64,000 nt of DNA from Oceanicola sp. S124 (lineage in GTDB: Bacteria; Pseudomonadota; Alphaproteobacteria; Rhodobacterales; Rhodobacteraceae), in contig NZ_AFPM01000335.1 in assembly GCF_000220565.1 (NCBI RefSeq), positions 1 through 64,000 on the forward strand. The letters run 5' to 3'. The notes below the pieces were generated by a model. That model did no database searches, was not told the origin of the DNA, and was given only the letters and a program-made list of their open reading frames with translations. Positions 1 through 8,296 of this stretch are shown in pieces. Made by a program: the position numbers and the translations under genes. Positions within the stretch are counted from its first letter, which is position 1, and the number at the start of each line of letters is the position of its first letter.

Positions 1-231
1 GACCCGGTCGAGGGGATCGCCCGTTACCCCGGCCCGGTGATGGTCGCCTGGGGCAGCGCCGATCCCCTTGTGCCGGAAAGCTCTGCCGAAAAGCTTCTCG
101 CGGCGCATCGCGGTGCCGGGGTGGCTTACCGCCGCCCCTTCGACCATGCCTTCGACATCGGCGCCGGTCCGAAAGAGCTTGATACCCTGATCGCCCGCAC
201 CATCGCCTTCCTGACGGAACCGCCGTCCTAG
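1..231 (+). CDS. alpha/beta hydrolase, C-terminal fragment
   Basis: Only the last 76 codons are inside the window; the start lies upstream. The fragment holds the end of an alpha/beta-hydrolase fold: a strand followed by GSADPLVP, which fits the catalytic-acid loop, and a later DHAFD that fits the catalytic histidine. Proteins of the dienelactone-hydrolase type end this way, about 60 residues after the acid. The nucleophile region is not visible, so the substrate cannot be named. Its TAG stop overlaps the stop of the convergent dusA gene inside one CTAG, leaving no room for a dedicated terminator. Confidence 0.7.
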   Translation, partial: DPVEGIARYPGPVMVAWGSADPLVPESSAEKLLAAHRGAGVAYRRPFDHAFDIGAGPKELDTLIARTIAFLTEPPS

Positions 232-1235
232 GCCGCCTCGGGGGCCAGCAGCGCCAGGGCCTCGCGCACCACCTCGGGACCGGCGCCGGGGCGATGTGCA
301 TTCTCGGACAGGTGGCGCCGCCAGGCCCGGGCCCCGGCACGCCCCTGGAACAATCCCAGCATGTGCCGCGTGACCTGGCCCAGCTTGCCACCGGCGCTGA
401 CGTGACGCTCGATATAGGGCAGCATCGCCAGCGCTGCCGCCTCCGCATCCAGCCCGCCCGGCTGGCCCCAGATCCGCGCATCGGCCCCGCAGAGCATATT
501 GCCCGGCTCATGGTAGGCGGCCCGCCCCACCATCACCCCGTCGAGCCCCTGCGCCAGCAGCGCCTCGGCCTGATCAAGAGAGGTGATCCCCCCGTTGATC
601 GACAGGTGGAGGTCGGGGAAGGCCTGCCGCATCCGCAGCACCAGCGGATAGTCGAGCGGCGGGATATCGCGGTTCTCCTTCGGGCTGAGGCCCTGCAGCC
701 AGGCCTTGCGGGCATGCACGGTCACCCGGCGGCAGCCCGCCGCGGAGATCTTGTCGAGGAAGTCCGGCAGGACCTCTTCGGGATCCTGGTCATCGACGCC
801 GATGCGGCATTTCACGGTCACCTCGACAGTCACCGCGGCGCGCATGGCGGCAACACAGTCGGCAACCAGCTCGGGGTGTTTCATCAGCACGGCGCCGAAG
901 GTGCCCGACTGCACCCGGTCCGACGGGCAGCCACAATTGAGGTTGATCTCGTCGTAGCCAGCCTCGGCGCCCAGCCGGGCTGCCGCCGCCAGTTCCTCGG
1001 GATCAGACCCGCCGAGTTGCAGCGCGACGGGATGTTCCTCGGGATTATAGGCCAGCAGGTGCAGGGCCCCGCCCCGCACCAGCGCCGGAGAGGTGACCAT
1101 CTCGGTATAGAGAAGCGCCCGCGGCGACAGCAGCCGGTGCAGGTAGCGGCAATGGCGGTCGGTCCAATCCATCATCGGGGCGACGGACAGGCGGGCGGCC
1201 GTTGAAAGATCTACATTCTTTTCTTTTTCAGCCAC
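228..1235 (-). CDS. dusA: tRNA-dihydrouridine(20/20a) synthase DusA
   Basis: 335-residue FMN-dependent enzyme that reduces uridine to dihydrouridine in the tRNA D-loop using NADPH. The DusA-type opening VAPMMDWTDRHCRYLHR, the catalytic-cysteine segment NLNCGCPSDRVQSG and the phosphate-binding NGGI and VMVGRAAY segments are all present. Length is normal for DusA (about 330). The frame opens with GTG at 1235, preceded by AAGG at 8-nt spacing; no ATG lies upstream before the conserved core. It is a stand-alone gene, convergent with the hydrolase fragment. A strong palindrome lies about 70 bp upstream (1303-1320), but there is no proof that it controls dusA. Confidence 0.93.
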   Translation of the reverse strand: MAEKEKNVDLSTAARLSVAPMMDWTDRHCRYLHRLLSPRALLYTEMVTSPALVRGGALHLLAYNPEEHPVALQLGGSDPEELAAAARLGAEAGYDEINLNCGCPSDRVQSGTFGAVLMKHPELVADCVAAMRAAVTVEVTVKCRIGVDDQDPEEVLPDFLDKISAAGCRRVTVHARKAWLQGLSPKENRDIPPLDYPLVLRMRQAFPDLHLSINGGITSLDQAEALLAQGLDGVMVGRAAYHEPGNMLCGADARIWGQPGGLDAEAAALAMLPYIERHVSAGGKLGQVTRHMLGLFQGRAGARAWRRHLSENAHRPGAGPEVVREALALLAPEAA

Positions 1236-1302
1236 TTACGAGACCTTCACCAACACACGATTGAGCATCATTATTTCTGTTGCGCGCCATTTTTCGCATG
1301 GC

Positions 1303-1320
1303 GTACACCAAATGGTGTAC
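1303..1320. promoter_or_regulatory. perfect 8-2-8 palindrome, possible operator
   Basis: GTACACCA-AA-TGGTGTAC in the 200-bp gap between dusA and the end of the LysR gene. Both arms match perfectly. It resembles the TGGT/ACCA-centred operators of FCD-type GntR regulators, but no such gene is adjacent. The remainder of 1236-1436 shows no gene. Confidence 0.45.
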
Positions 1321-1436
1321 AGGATTGGCTCATGATGCACACCACAGGGGAAGCATCACCGAAAGGCGCCGAGGAAACGGCTCGATAGCATATCGTGCAG
1401 CGGTCGTCATGCGTCGAGATGGCAGGCGCCACACCT

Positions 1437-2339
1437 TCACTCGGACTTTTGATCGCGAGCAACCCCATATTCACCGCATAGTTCCGACAGTGCGCCGTGC
1501 AGCAATGAAATGATTTCAGCGCGTGGCGACGACGTTCTTTCGACAATCCCAATCTGCCGTGTCACTTGCGGCGAGCCAAACGGAAGACGCATCAGGCCAA
1601 GATCCTCCGGGTACTGCAATGCGACGTGCGGAACCACCGAAATGCCCAGCCCCTGACGAACACAGGTGACGATCGAGCCGACAGTGTCTATTTCAGCCAC
1701 GTCGTTCGTGACGACGCCCAGACGGGACAGTTCGGTGTCGATCAAGTTGGCCAGAGGAACAGGGCTTCGGAAGCGGACGTAGGGCCACGTGTTCAACAAC
1801 TTGATAGGATCGCTGGCGTCCATTTCAGCTGGCCCGATCAACCAGAGCGGCTCGCGCAGGAAAGGGCTCCAACGTAGAGCACTGGGAAAGCCCAGGTGTT
1901 CAGCGACGATCGCGGCATCGAGGCGACCTGCCGCCACATCCGCTATCAGGGGCGAGGACAACGACACGCGCAGGCTCGGCTTCAGCGCCGGATAGCGCTG
2001 GCGCATCTGCACCAGGGCCCGAGGCAAAAGGTTGAGAGCACTTGTTCTGACTGAGCCCAACATCAGGGTTCCCGCGATGTGAAGTCCGCTCAGGCTGGCT
2101 TTGGTATCCTCGGCGCGGCGAAGAATATCACTCGCCATCTCAAGAACTTGAAGTCCTTCCGGCGTGACCGTCGGCGGCCGTGTACTGCGGTCGAAGATGG
2201 TCACGCGCAGTTCCTCCTCCAAGGCCTGAACCTGCTGACTAACCGCCGAGGGTGTCAGCCCGACGACCTCCGCCGCGTGGGCAAAGGTGCCATGGGATTG
2301 AATGGCCAGGAGGGTTTTCAGTTGTCGCGTTTCCATCAT
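1437..2339 (-). CDS. LysR-family transcriptional regulator
   Basis: 300 residues: an N-terminal winged helix-turn-helix (METRQLKTLLAIQSHGTFAHAA, with the recognition helix around TPSAVSQQVQALEEEL) followed by a LysR-type periplasmic-fold effector domain. ATG 2339 is chosen because an upstream in-frame TTG (2348) has no better ribosome site; ATG 2336 is equally possible. It is divergent from the dehydrogenase-aldolase-transporter operon starting at 2525, the usual arrangement for a LysR activator with its target, so control of that operon is likely but inferred. The effector may be an organic acid taken up by the neighbouring importers. Confidence 0.9.
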   Translation of the reverse strand: MMETRQLKTLLAIQSHGTFAHAAEVVGLTPSAVSQQVQALEEELRVTIFDRSTRPPTVTPEGLQVLEMASDILRRAEDTKASLSGLHIAGTLMLGSVRTSALNLLPRALVQMRQRYPALKPSLRVSLSSPLIADVAAGRLDAAIVAEHLGFPSALRWSPFLREPLWLIGPAEMDASDPIKLLNTWPYVRFRSPVPLANLIDTELSRLGVVTNDVAEIDTVGSIVTCVRQGLGISVVPHVALQYPEDLGLMRLPFGSPQVTRQIGIVERTSSPRAEIISLLHGALSELCGEYGVARDQKSE

Positions 2340-2486
2340 CAAATCCAATATTTCTAAATCTAATAACCAGAATTACGCGCTTTTGTGAAGCCATTCTTGA
2401 CGTTAGTTTGCCAGATCAGGAGGAGACCCGCGGTTCGGTTGAGGGGATCGGCGCGGACCTATCGACACCCAGAGAAATGAAGAGAC

Positions 2487-2508
2487 GCGTCCCGACGGTT
2501 CGGGACGC
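2487..2508 (+). promoter_or_regulatory. leader hairpin next to the RBS
   Basis: GCGTCCCGA-cggt-TCGGGACGC forms a perfect 9-bp stem with a 4-nt loop. It ends 3 nt before the GGAGA ribosome site (2512-2516) of the dehydrogenase gene. It has no T-run, so it is more likely a translational or stability element than a terminator. It matches no riboswitch class that I recognise. Confidence 0.5.
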
Positions 2509-2524
2509 TATGGAGACACGCGCC

Positions 2525-3535
2525 ATGAGCAAGAAAATCCTCGTTACAGGGCCTGACCTCGATCAGGCGGCGGCCCGTCTGCTGGCCGAACATGGCTATG
2601 AGACGGTACACACCCCCGCCTATGCCGACAGCGCGGTGATCTCCGAGTACCTGCAGCAGACCGGCGCTGAGGGCATCGTGTCACGCATGGGCCGTCTGGA
2701 CGCCGAGGTCATGGATGCCGCCCCTAGGCTAAAGGTCATTTCAAAACACGGTGTGGGCGTCGACAACATCGACATCCAGGCCGCCGCCGAACGCGGCATT
2801 CCGGTGCTGGTCGCCACCGGTGCCAATGCTGTTTCCGTGGCAGAACATGCCATCGCGTTGCTGCTGGCGACCGTGAAGCGCATCCTGCCCCTGGGTGCGG
2901 GTCTGCGCGCTGGGCGTTGGGAGAAGCCTGGCTTCTCGGGTCGCGAAATCGCAGGGGAAACGATCGGGCTGATGGGCATGGGGTCCATCGCGCAGGCCAC
3001 ATGCCGGATGGCACATGGCCTCGGCCTGAACGTCATCGGTTTCGACCCCTACGCCCCGGACCACCTGTTTGAGGAACACGACGTGAAACGCTGTGCGTCC
3101 TTCGAGGAGCTGGCGTCCAAATCCAACATCCTCAGCCTGCATTGCCCGCTGACCGCTCAGACCCGCAAGATCCTGAACGCGGAAACCATCGCGTTGATGC
3201 CTCATGGATCCTACGTAGTGAACACCGCGAGAGGTGGCCTGATCGACGAGGAGGCCCTGGTTGCGGCGATCCGGTCCGGCCATCTGGCAGGCGCTGGACT
3301 GGACACCTTTGCGGTGGAGCCGCCTGCAGCTGACCATCCGTTCTTCGCTGAGCCGACCATCGTCCTGACGCCCCACATTGGCGGGGTCACCGCTCAGGCC
3401 GGCGCTCGTGTCGGCGTCGAGGCCGTAACTGGCATCGTGCAGGTCTTGGCCGGTGAGACCGTGCCAGAGCACCGCATCATCAATCGCAAACTGCTGGCTG
3501 CTGCAAAGGCAGAACCGGCCAAAGTCGAGGACTGA
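2525..3535 (+). CDS. D-isomer 2-hydroxyacid dehydrogenase family protein
   Basis: 336 residues of the SerA/hydroxypyruvate reductase superfamily, interconverting a 2-hydroxy acid and a 2-oxo acid with NAD(P). Visible are the entry segment KHGVGVDNID, a Rossmann loop GLMGMGSIAQ (the last glycine of GxGxxG is Ala), the NTARGGLIDE segment with the catalytic Arg, the Glu in AVEPPA and the catalytic His in TPHIGG. ATG 2525 is chosen because GGAGA sits 8 nt upstream; ATG 2510 would overlap this site and the longer frame adds non-conserved residues. No ACT domain, so it is not a regulated PGDH. First gene of a transporter operon; its substrate is probably an imported hydroxyacid. Confidence 0.9.
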   Translation: MSKKILVTGPDLDQAAARLLAEHGYETVHTPAYADSAVISEYLQQTGAEGIVSRMGRLDAEVMDAAPRLKVISKHGVGVDNIDIQAAAERGIPVLVATGANAVSVAEHAIALLLATVKRILPLGAGLRAGRWEKPGFSGREIAGETIGLMGMGSIAQATCRMAHGLGLNVIGFDPYAPDHLFEEHDVKRCASFEELASKSNILSLHCPLTAQTRKILNAETIALMPHGSYVVNTARGGLIDEEALVAAIRSGHLAGAGLDTFAVEPPAADHPFFAEPTIVLTPHIGGVTAQAGARVGVEAVTGIVQVLAGETVPEHRIINRKLLAAAKAEPAKVED

Positions 3536-3538
3536 TCC

Positions 3539-4219
3539 ATGACTGTGGGTTTCCGTATCCTGAAACGCGAACGCTCCGCGTCGAAAGACCTTGTTGACGA
3601 ATTCGCCAAACTGCCAGTGGCCAATGTCTCTGACAGCATGTCGCGAATGACCGCCGCCGGCCCGACCCTGCGCCCGATGCATACCTCCGGCGGCATGGCC
3701 GGCGTGGCACTGACCGTGAAGGCGCGCCCTGGCGACAACCTGATGCTTCACGCCGCCATCGACCGCGCCGTGCCTGGTGACGTGATCGTCGTCGACGCTG
3801 GCGGCGCGCTGGACAACGCCCTGATGGGCGAGCTGATGCTGGCCTACGCCATCAAGAAGGGCGTTGTCGGCTTCGTTATCAACGGCGCCATCCGCGACCT
3901 CGACAACTTCCGCGAAACCAACCTGCCGACTTGGGCCGCCGGCGTCACCCACCGCGGCCCCTACAAGGACGGCCCCGGCGAGCTGAACGTACCGATCGCC
4001 ATCGACGGCATGGTGATCCACCCCGGCGATATCATCATCGGCGACAGCGACGGCGTGCTCTGCGTGCCCCTCGACGAAGCCGAGACGATCCTGAAGGCAA
4101 CCCAGATGAAATCCGCCGCCGAGATCAAGCAGATGGCCGACATCGACGCCGGCACCAACGACCGTACCTGGGTCGACCGCGCTCTGAAGGAGCGAGGCTG
4201 CACCCTGCCGGAAGACTGA
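3539..4219 (+). CDS. RraA-like aldolase (HMG/CHA aldolase family)
   Basis: 226 residues of the RraA/4-hydroxy-4-methyl-2-oxoglutarate aldolase fold. The characteristic run GDVIVVDAGGALDNALMGEL is followed by GFVINGAIRDLD, which holds the Arg-Asp pair that binds substrate and divalent metal in characterised aldolases. Family members cleave 4-hydroxy-4-methyl- or 4-carboxy-4-hydroxy-2-oxoacids to pyruvate plus an oxoacid and often decarboxylate oxaloacetate; RraA itself is an RNase E inhibitor. The gene begins 3 nt after the dehydrogenase stop and precedes an organic-acid importer, so an aldolase role on a dehydrogenase product is favoured. Exact substrate unknown. Confidence 0.85.
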   Translation: MTVGFRILKRERSASKDLVDEFAKLPVANVSDSMSRMTAAGPTLRPMHTSGGMAGVALTVKARPGDNLMLHAAIDRAVPGDVIVVDAGGALDNALMGELMLAYAIKKGVVGFVINGAIRDLDNFRETNLPTWAAGVTHRGPYKDGPGELNVPIAIDGMVIHPGDIIIGDSDGVLCVPLDEAETILKATQMKSAAEIKQMADIDAGTNDRTWVDRALKERGCTLPED

Positions 4220-4246
4220 AACACACGCATGTACAGGAGGAGAAAC

Positions 4247-5200
4247 ATGCTCAATATCGTCAAGAAGACCGCCCTCGCAGGCGCGCTGATCCTATCCGCA
4301 GGTGCCGCGCTGGCCGAGTACCCCGAGAAGCCGATCGAGGTGATCGTCGGCTATTCCGCAGGTGGCGGCACCGACGTGATGGCCCGCACCGCCGCCCCCT
4401 TCATCGAGAAGTACCTGGGCGACGGCGCCAGCATCGTGGTCAAGAACATGCCCGGCGCCTCCGGCCAGATCGGCGTGACCGAGGCGGCCAATGCCGACCC
4501 CGACGGCTATACCCTGGGCACCTTCAACCTGCCCGGCATGATGGCCCGCACCATCGACCGCGAAGCCGACTATGACCGCGACAGCTTCAGCTACCTGGCC
4601 AACGTGGTGAACGATCCCAACGTCATCGTCACCTCCAAGTCAAGCGGCCTCGACACCCTCGACGCGCTGCTGGCAGAGGCCAAGGCCAATCCCGGCGCGA
4701 TCACAGTCGGCATGTCGAGCCTCGGCGGCGACGACCACTTCGCCCTGATCAAGCTGCAGAACGCCACCGAGACCGAGTTCACCATCGTGCCCTTCAAGGG
4801 CTCTGCCCCGGCCCGCACCGCGCTGCTGGGCGGCCATGTGGCCATGGGCATCCTGAACATTTCGGAAGTGGCCGAGTTCCAGGACCAGCTGAACGTCCTG
4901 GGTGTCGCCACCAACGAACGGTCCCAGTTCGCCCCCGAGCTGCCGACCTTCAAGGAACAGGGGCTCGAGCTGGTCAACGGCTCCATGCGCGGCTTCATCG
5001 CCCCGGCCGGTCTGCCCGAGGATGTCCAGGCCAAGCTGATCGACGCCTTCACCCAGATGGCAAGCGATCAGGAGTTCCTAGACGCCATGGCCGCGACCGC
5101 CAACCCGGTCGAAGTGGTCGCCGGCGAGGAGTTCCGCCAGCTGACCTCGGATCTCTACGACCTTGCCAAGGGCGTCTGGGACACCACCCCCTGGAACTGA
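4247..5200 (+). CDS. TTT solute-binding protein (Bug/TctC family), copy 1
   Basis: 317 residues with a cleavable signal peptide ending ALA-EYPEKPI, then the Bug-family opening VGYSAGGGTDVMART and conserved segments DGYTLGTFN, VPFKGSAPART and GHVAMGI. It captures a carboxylated solute in the periplasm for the TctAB membrane pair. ATG 4247 follows a strong AGGAGGAG; an upstream in-frame ATG (4229) would put charged residues before the signal peptide. Followed by a hairpin (5241-5265) and then the tctB- and tctA-like genes. It closely resembles the protein at 8293-9234 along its whole length, so the two are recent paralogues. Confidence 0.92.
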   Translation: MLNIVKKTALAGALILSAGAALAEYPEKPIEVIVGYSAGGGTDVMARTAAPFIEKYLGDGASIVVKNMPGASGQIGVTEAANADPDGYTLGTFNLPGMMARTIDREADYDRDSFSYLANVVNDPNVIVTSKSSGLDTLDALLAEAKANPGAITVGMSSLGGDDHFALIKLQNATETEFTIVPFKGSAPARTALLGGHVAMGILNISEVAEFQDQLNVLGVATNERSQFAPELPTFKEQGLELVNGSMRGFIAPAGLPEDVQAKLIDAFTQMASDQEFLDAMAATANPVEVVAGEEFRQLTSDLYDLAKGVWDTTPWN

Positions 5201-5240
5201 GCCCTCGGACCTGAGGCCCTCCTCGGGCCCAAGGAGCCGC

Positions 5241-5265
5241 GCGTGAGGGGGCTGCCCCCTCACGC
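5241..5265 (+). promoter_or_regulatory. intercistronic hairpin after binding-protein gene
   Basis: Perfect 11-bp inverted repeat GCGTGAGGGGG with a CTG loop, in the 94-nt gap between the binding-protein gene and the membrane genes. It lacks a T-run. Such hairpins commonly protect the 3' end of the upstream mRNA segment or partly stop transcription, giving more binding protein than permease. Confidence 0.65.
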
Positions 5266-5294
5266 CACCCATTCCTGACAGCAAGAGCAGACCC

Positions 5295-5756
5295 ATGCCC
5301 GCAAGCAAGAACCACCGCTTGGCCCGGCCCGAGACCCTGACCGCGATCGGCATCATCCTGGTCGCAGCCGGCTTCCTGATCCCCACGTTCGACATGCGCG
5401 CCATCTCGGCGCTGCTGCCCGCCACCATGCTGATCGGCCTGATCCTGCTGTCCCTGTTGCTGCTGCTCTCGGATCAGCGCAAGGCCGGCGCAGGAGAAGA
5501 GGCAAAGCCGATGACCGGCTCGCCCAAGCGGGTGATCGGGGCCTTTCTTCTGATCGTCGCCTATGCCCTGGCGACTGACTTCATCGGCTTCTACGTCAGC
5601 ACCGCCGCGACCATCCCTCTGGTCGCCTGGATCTTCGGCTACCGCAACCCGCTGGGCCTGCTGATCGCCACCGTGATCGTCACCGGCACCATCTGGGCGA
5701 TCTTCGATTTCGGGATGTCCCAGGACTTCCCTACCGGCCGCTTCTGGGAGAGCTGA
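5295..5756 (+). CDS. TTT small membrane subunit (TctB family)
   Basis: 153 residues with four predicted membrane segments (about 15-33, 38-58, 78-98 and 100-140 in two closely spaced helices), the size and pattern of TctB subunits. Low primary-sequence conservation is normal in this family; assignment rests on topology and on its place between a Bug protein and TctA. It sits in the inner membrane and pairs with TctA to move the bound organic acid using the ion gradient. Stops 3 nt before tctA. Confidence 0.85.
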   Translation: MPASKNHRLARPETLTAIGIILVAAGFLIPTFDMRAISALLPATMLIGLILLSLLLLLSDQRKAGAGEEAKPMTGSPKRVIGAFLLIVAYALATDFIGFYVSTAATIPLVAWIFGYRNPLGLLIATVIVTGTIWAIFDFGMSQDFPTGRFWES

Positions 5757-5759
5757 GAC

Positions 5760-7259
5760 ATGTACGCTGATCTTCTGAACGCCCTGCCCGACGTCTTTTC
5801 GCTGGCCAATTTCGCCGCAGTGGTGATCGGCGTGATCGCCGGCATCGTGGTTGGCGCCATGCCGGGCCTGTCGGCCACCATGGCGATCTCGGTCCTGGTG
5901 CCCTTCACCTTCGGGCTGGAGCCGCTGGTCGCCCTCGGCCTGATGGCCGGCATCTACAACGGCGCCATGTACGGCGGCGCCATCCCGGCAGTGCTGCTGC
6001 GTATCCCGGGCACGCCGGCGGCCGTGGCCACCACCTTCGACGGCTATCCGATGGCCCAGAAGGGCGAAGGCGGCTTCGCGCTGCAGGTCGCGGTGGTCTC
6101 CTCGGCCTTCGGCGGTGTCGCCTCGGCCTTCGCGCTGATGCTGCTGGCCCCGCCGCTGTCCAAGGTCACTCTGCTGTTTGGCCCCTCCGAGGTCTTCTGG
6201 GTGGCGATCTTCGGCCTCGCCTCGATCATCTTCCTGCTGGGCGGCAACCCGGTGAAAGGCCTGATCTCCGCCTGCTTCGGGGTCTTCGTCTCGGTCGTGG
6301 GGTCCGATCCGATCTACGGCAACGACCGTTTCACCTTCGGCCAGCTGGAAATGCTGGACGGCATCAACATCGTCATCCTGCTGGTCGGGCTGTACGCCCT
6401 GCCCCCAGTGATCGACCTGCTGGAAACGCCGCTGAAGACCGATGGCGTGAAAAGCTCCAAACTGGGGACCGAGCCGATCTGGAAGGCCCTGCCCCGGATG
6501 AAGTCCTACTGGAAAACCTGGGTACGCGGTTCCTTCATCGGCATCTGGATCGGCATCCTGCCGGGCGCCGGCGGCTCCATGGCGGCCTTCATGTCCTACA
6601 ACGAGGCGCGCCGCGCCTCAAACACCCCCGAGACCTGGGGTGAGGGCGAGCCCGAGGGCGTGGCCGCCGCAGAAGTGGCCAACAATGCCGATACCGCCTC
6701 GGCGCTGATCCCGGCGCTGACCCTGGGCATCCCCGGCACCGCCGTGGCCGCCGTCATGCTGGGCGGTCTGCTGGTGCACGGTCTGCAGCCGGGCCCCATG
6801 CTGTTCCGCGACAACCCCGATATCGTTTTCGGCTTCATGTGGCAGTTCCTCTTCGGGGCAATCCTGCTGGTGGTGCTGGGCGGCTCTCTGGCCACCAACA
6901 GCTTTGCCCGGCTGCTGAACCTGCCGCGGCCGCTGCTGGGATCGGTGATCATCGTGCTGATGCTGATCGGGGTCTATTCGATCCACGGCCGGATGTTCGA
7001 CGTCTACCTGATGCTGGGCTTCGGCGCGATCGGCTGGGTCATGGACCGGCTGAAGTTCCCGCTGCCGCCGGTGGTGCTGGGCCTGATCCTGGGCGGTTTC
7101 GCTGAGGAGAACCTGCGCCTGGCCCTGAGGATCGGCCGTGGCGACCCGATGGTGCTGTTCCAGAACACCACCAGCCTGATCCTCGTGGCCCTGACCATCG
7201 CCGTGATCGTCGGCCCCTCGCTGAAGAAGCGCTTCACCGGCAAGGGCAAGGCGCAGTGA
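5760..7259 (+). CDS. TTT large membrane subunit (TctA family)
   Basis: 499 residues with about 11-12 hydrophobic helices. The two family signature repeats are clear: GAMPGLSATMAISVLVPFTF near the N terminus and GILPGAGGSMAAFMSYNEAR near residue 265, plus LGIPGTAVAAVMLGGL. TctA is the conducting subunit of tripartite tricarboxylate transporters. The operon gives it two possible binding proteins (4247-5200 and 8293-9234). Its TGA overlaps the GTG start of the following amidohydrolase by 4 nt, so the enzyme is translationally coupled to uptake. Confidence 0.95.
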   Translation: MYADLLNALPDVFSLANFAAVVIGVIAGIVVGAMPGLSATMAISVLVPFTFGLEPLVALGLMAGIYNGAMYGGAIPAVLLRIPGTPAAVATTFDGYPMAQKGEGGFALQVAVVSSAFGGVASAFALMLLAPPLSKVTLLFGPSEVFWVAIFGLASIIFLLGGNPVKGLISACFGVFVSVVGSDPIYGNDRFTFGQLEMLDGINIVILLVGLYALPPVIDLLETPLKTDGVKSSKLGTEPIWKALPRMKSYWKTWVRGSFIGIWIGILPGAGGSMAAFMSYNEARRASNTPETWGEGEPEGVAAAEVANNADTASALIPALTLGIPGTAVAAVMLGGLLVHGLQPGPMLFRDNPDIVFGFMWQFLFGAILLVVLGGSLATNSFARLLNLPRPLLGSVIIVLMLIGVYSIHGRMFDVYLMLGFGAIGWVMDRLKFPLPPVVLGLILGGFAEENLRLALRIGRGDPMVLFQNTTSLILVALTIAVIVGPSLKKRFTGKGKAQ

Positions 7260-8296
7260 CGGCCAGCCCGCACCATACCGTCCGCGAGGACTGGCTCGCC
7301 CTGGCGCAGGAAGAGGTTCTTGCGCCGGGGCAACCCGTTCTTGATGCCCATCACCACCTCTGGGACCGCCCCGAGGGGCGCTACCGCGCTGATGAGCTGA
7401 TGGCGGATGTCGGTACGGGTCATGACATTCGCGCCTCGGTCTACGTGCAGTGCCGCACCGGCTATCGCGCCCATGGATCCGAAGCCTTGCGCCCGGTGGG
7501 CGAGGTCGAGACGGTGCTGGACTGGACCCGTGGGCAGCCCCATTTCCCCGGCGCAATCATCGCCATGGCCGACCTGCAACTGGGCGCCGCCGTGGCCCCC
7601 GTGCTGGAGGCGCTGATCGAGGCCGGCGGAGGCCGTGTCACCGGCATCCGAAACACCACCGCCTGGCACGCCGATTCCGCCGTGCGCTCCAACCCCAAGC
7701 CGCCGCCCGACGGGCTGCTGCGCTCGGACGCCTTGCGCGATGGCGCGCGGGCGCTGGCGGCGCGGGGTCTCGCCCTCGATATCTGGGCTTATCAGACCCA
7801 GCTGGACGAGGTCCGCGCCCTGGCGCAGGCGGTGCCCGATCTGACAGTGGTGGTCGATCACTGCGGCGGCCCGCTGGGCGTCGGCCCGCATGACCGGTTC
7901 GATCCCGAGAATTTCGCCGCCTGGCGCAGCGCCCTGGCCGGTGTGGCAGAGCTGCCCAACACCCGCGTCAAGATCGGCGGCTTCGGGCTCGGCGTCTTCG
8001 GCTGGCGCTATGCCGAAGGCCCCACCCCGCCGCAGTCCGAGACGCTCGCCCGCGACTGGCACCCCTGGGTGGACAGCTGCCTGGACCTCTTCGGGCCCAA
8101 GCGTGCGATGTTCGAAAGCAACTTCCCCGTCGACAAGGGGCAGGTCGGATACCGCACCCTTTGGAACGCCTTCAAACGCCTGGCCGCCCCCCTTTCAGGG
8201 CAAGAGCAGGACGCGCTCTTCTGGGGCAGCGCCGCGCGGACCTACGGCATCGACCCTCAGATTTTCGCACATGACAACGGGAGGACACCGTCATGA
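7256..8296 (+). CDS. amidohydrolase-2 family lactonase/hydrolase (COG3618 type)
   Basis: 346 residues of the metal-dependent TIM-barrel group that includes L-fuconolactonase and 2-pyrone-4,6-dicarboxylate lactonase. The metal-site opening VLDAHHHLWD, a mid-protein VVDHCGGP with the usual histidine, and the C-terminal FESNFPVD segment carrying the catalytic Asp are present. Starts at GTG 7256 in a 4-nt overlap with tctA, and its own stop overlaps the next ATG (8293). Probably opens a lactone or cleaves a C-C/C-O bond in the acid imported by its neighbours. The substrate is not determinable from sequence. Confidence 0.88.
   Translation: MTASPHHTVREDWLALAQEEVLAPGQPVLDAHHHLWDRPEGRYRADELMADVGTGHDIRASVYVQCRTGYRAHGSEALRPVGEVETVLDWTRGQPHFPGAIIAMADLQLGAAVAPVLEALIEAGGGRVTGIRNTTAWHADSAVRSNPKPPPDGLLRSDALRDGARALAARGLALDIWAYQTQLDEVRALAQAVPDLTVVVDHCGGPLGVGPHDRFDPENFAAWRSALAGVAELPNTRVKIGGFGLGVFGWRYAEGPTPPQSETLARDWHPWVDSCLDLFGPKRAMFESNFPVDKGQVGYRTLWNAFKRLAAPLSGQEQDALFWGSAARTYGIDPQIFAHDNGRTPS

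Noticed and set aside
294-1205. A 303-codon plus-strand frame opposite dusA
   Set aside because: dusA on the other strand is fully conserved; the frame has no start context or homologous pattern.
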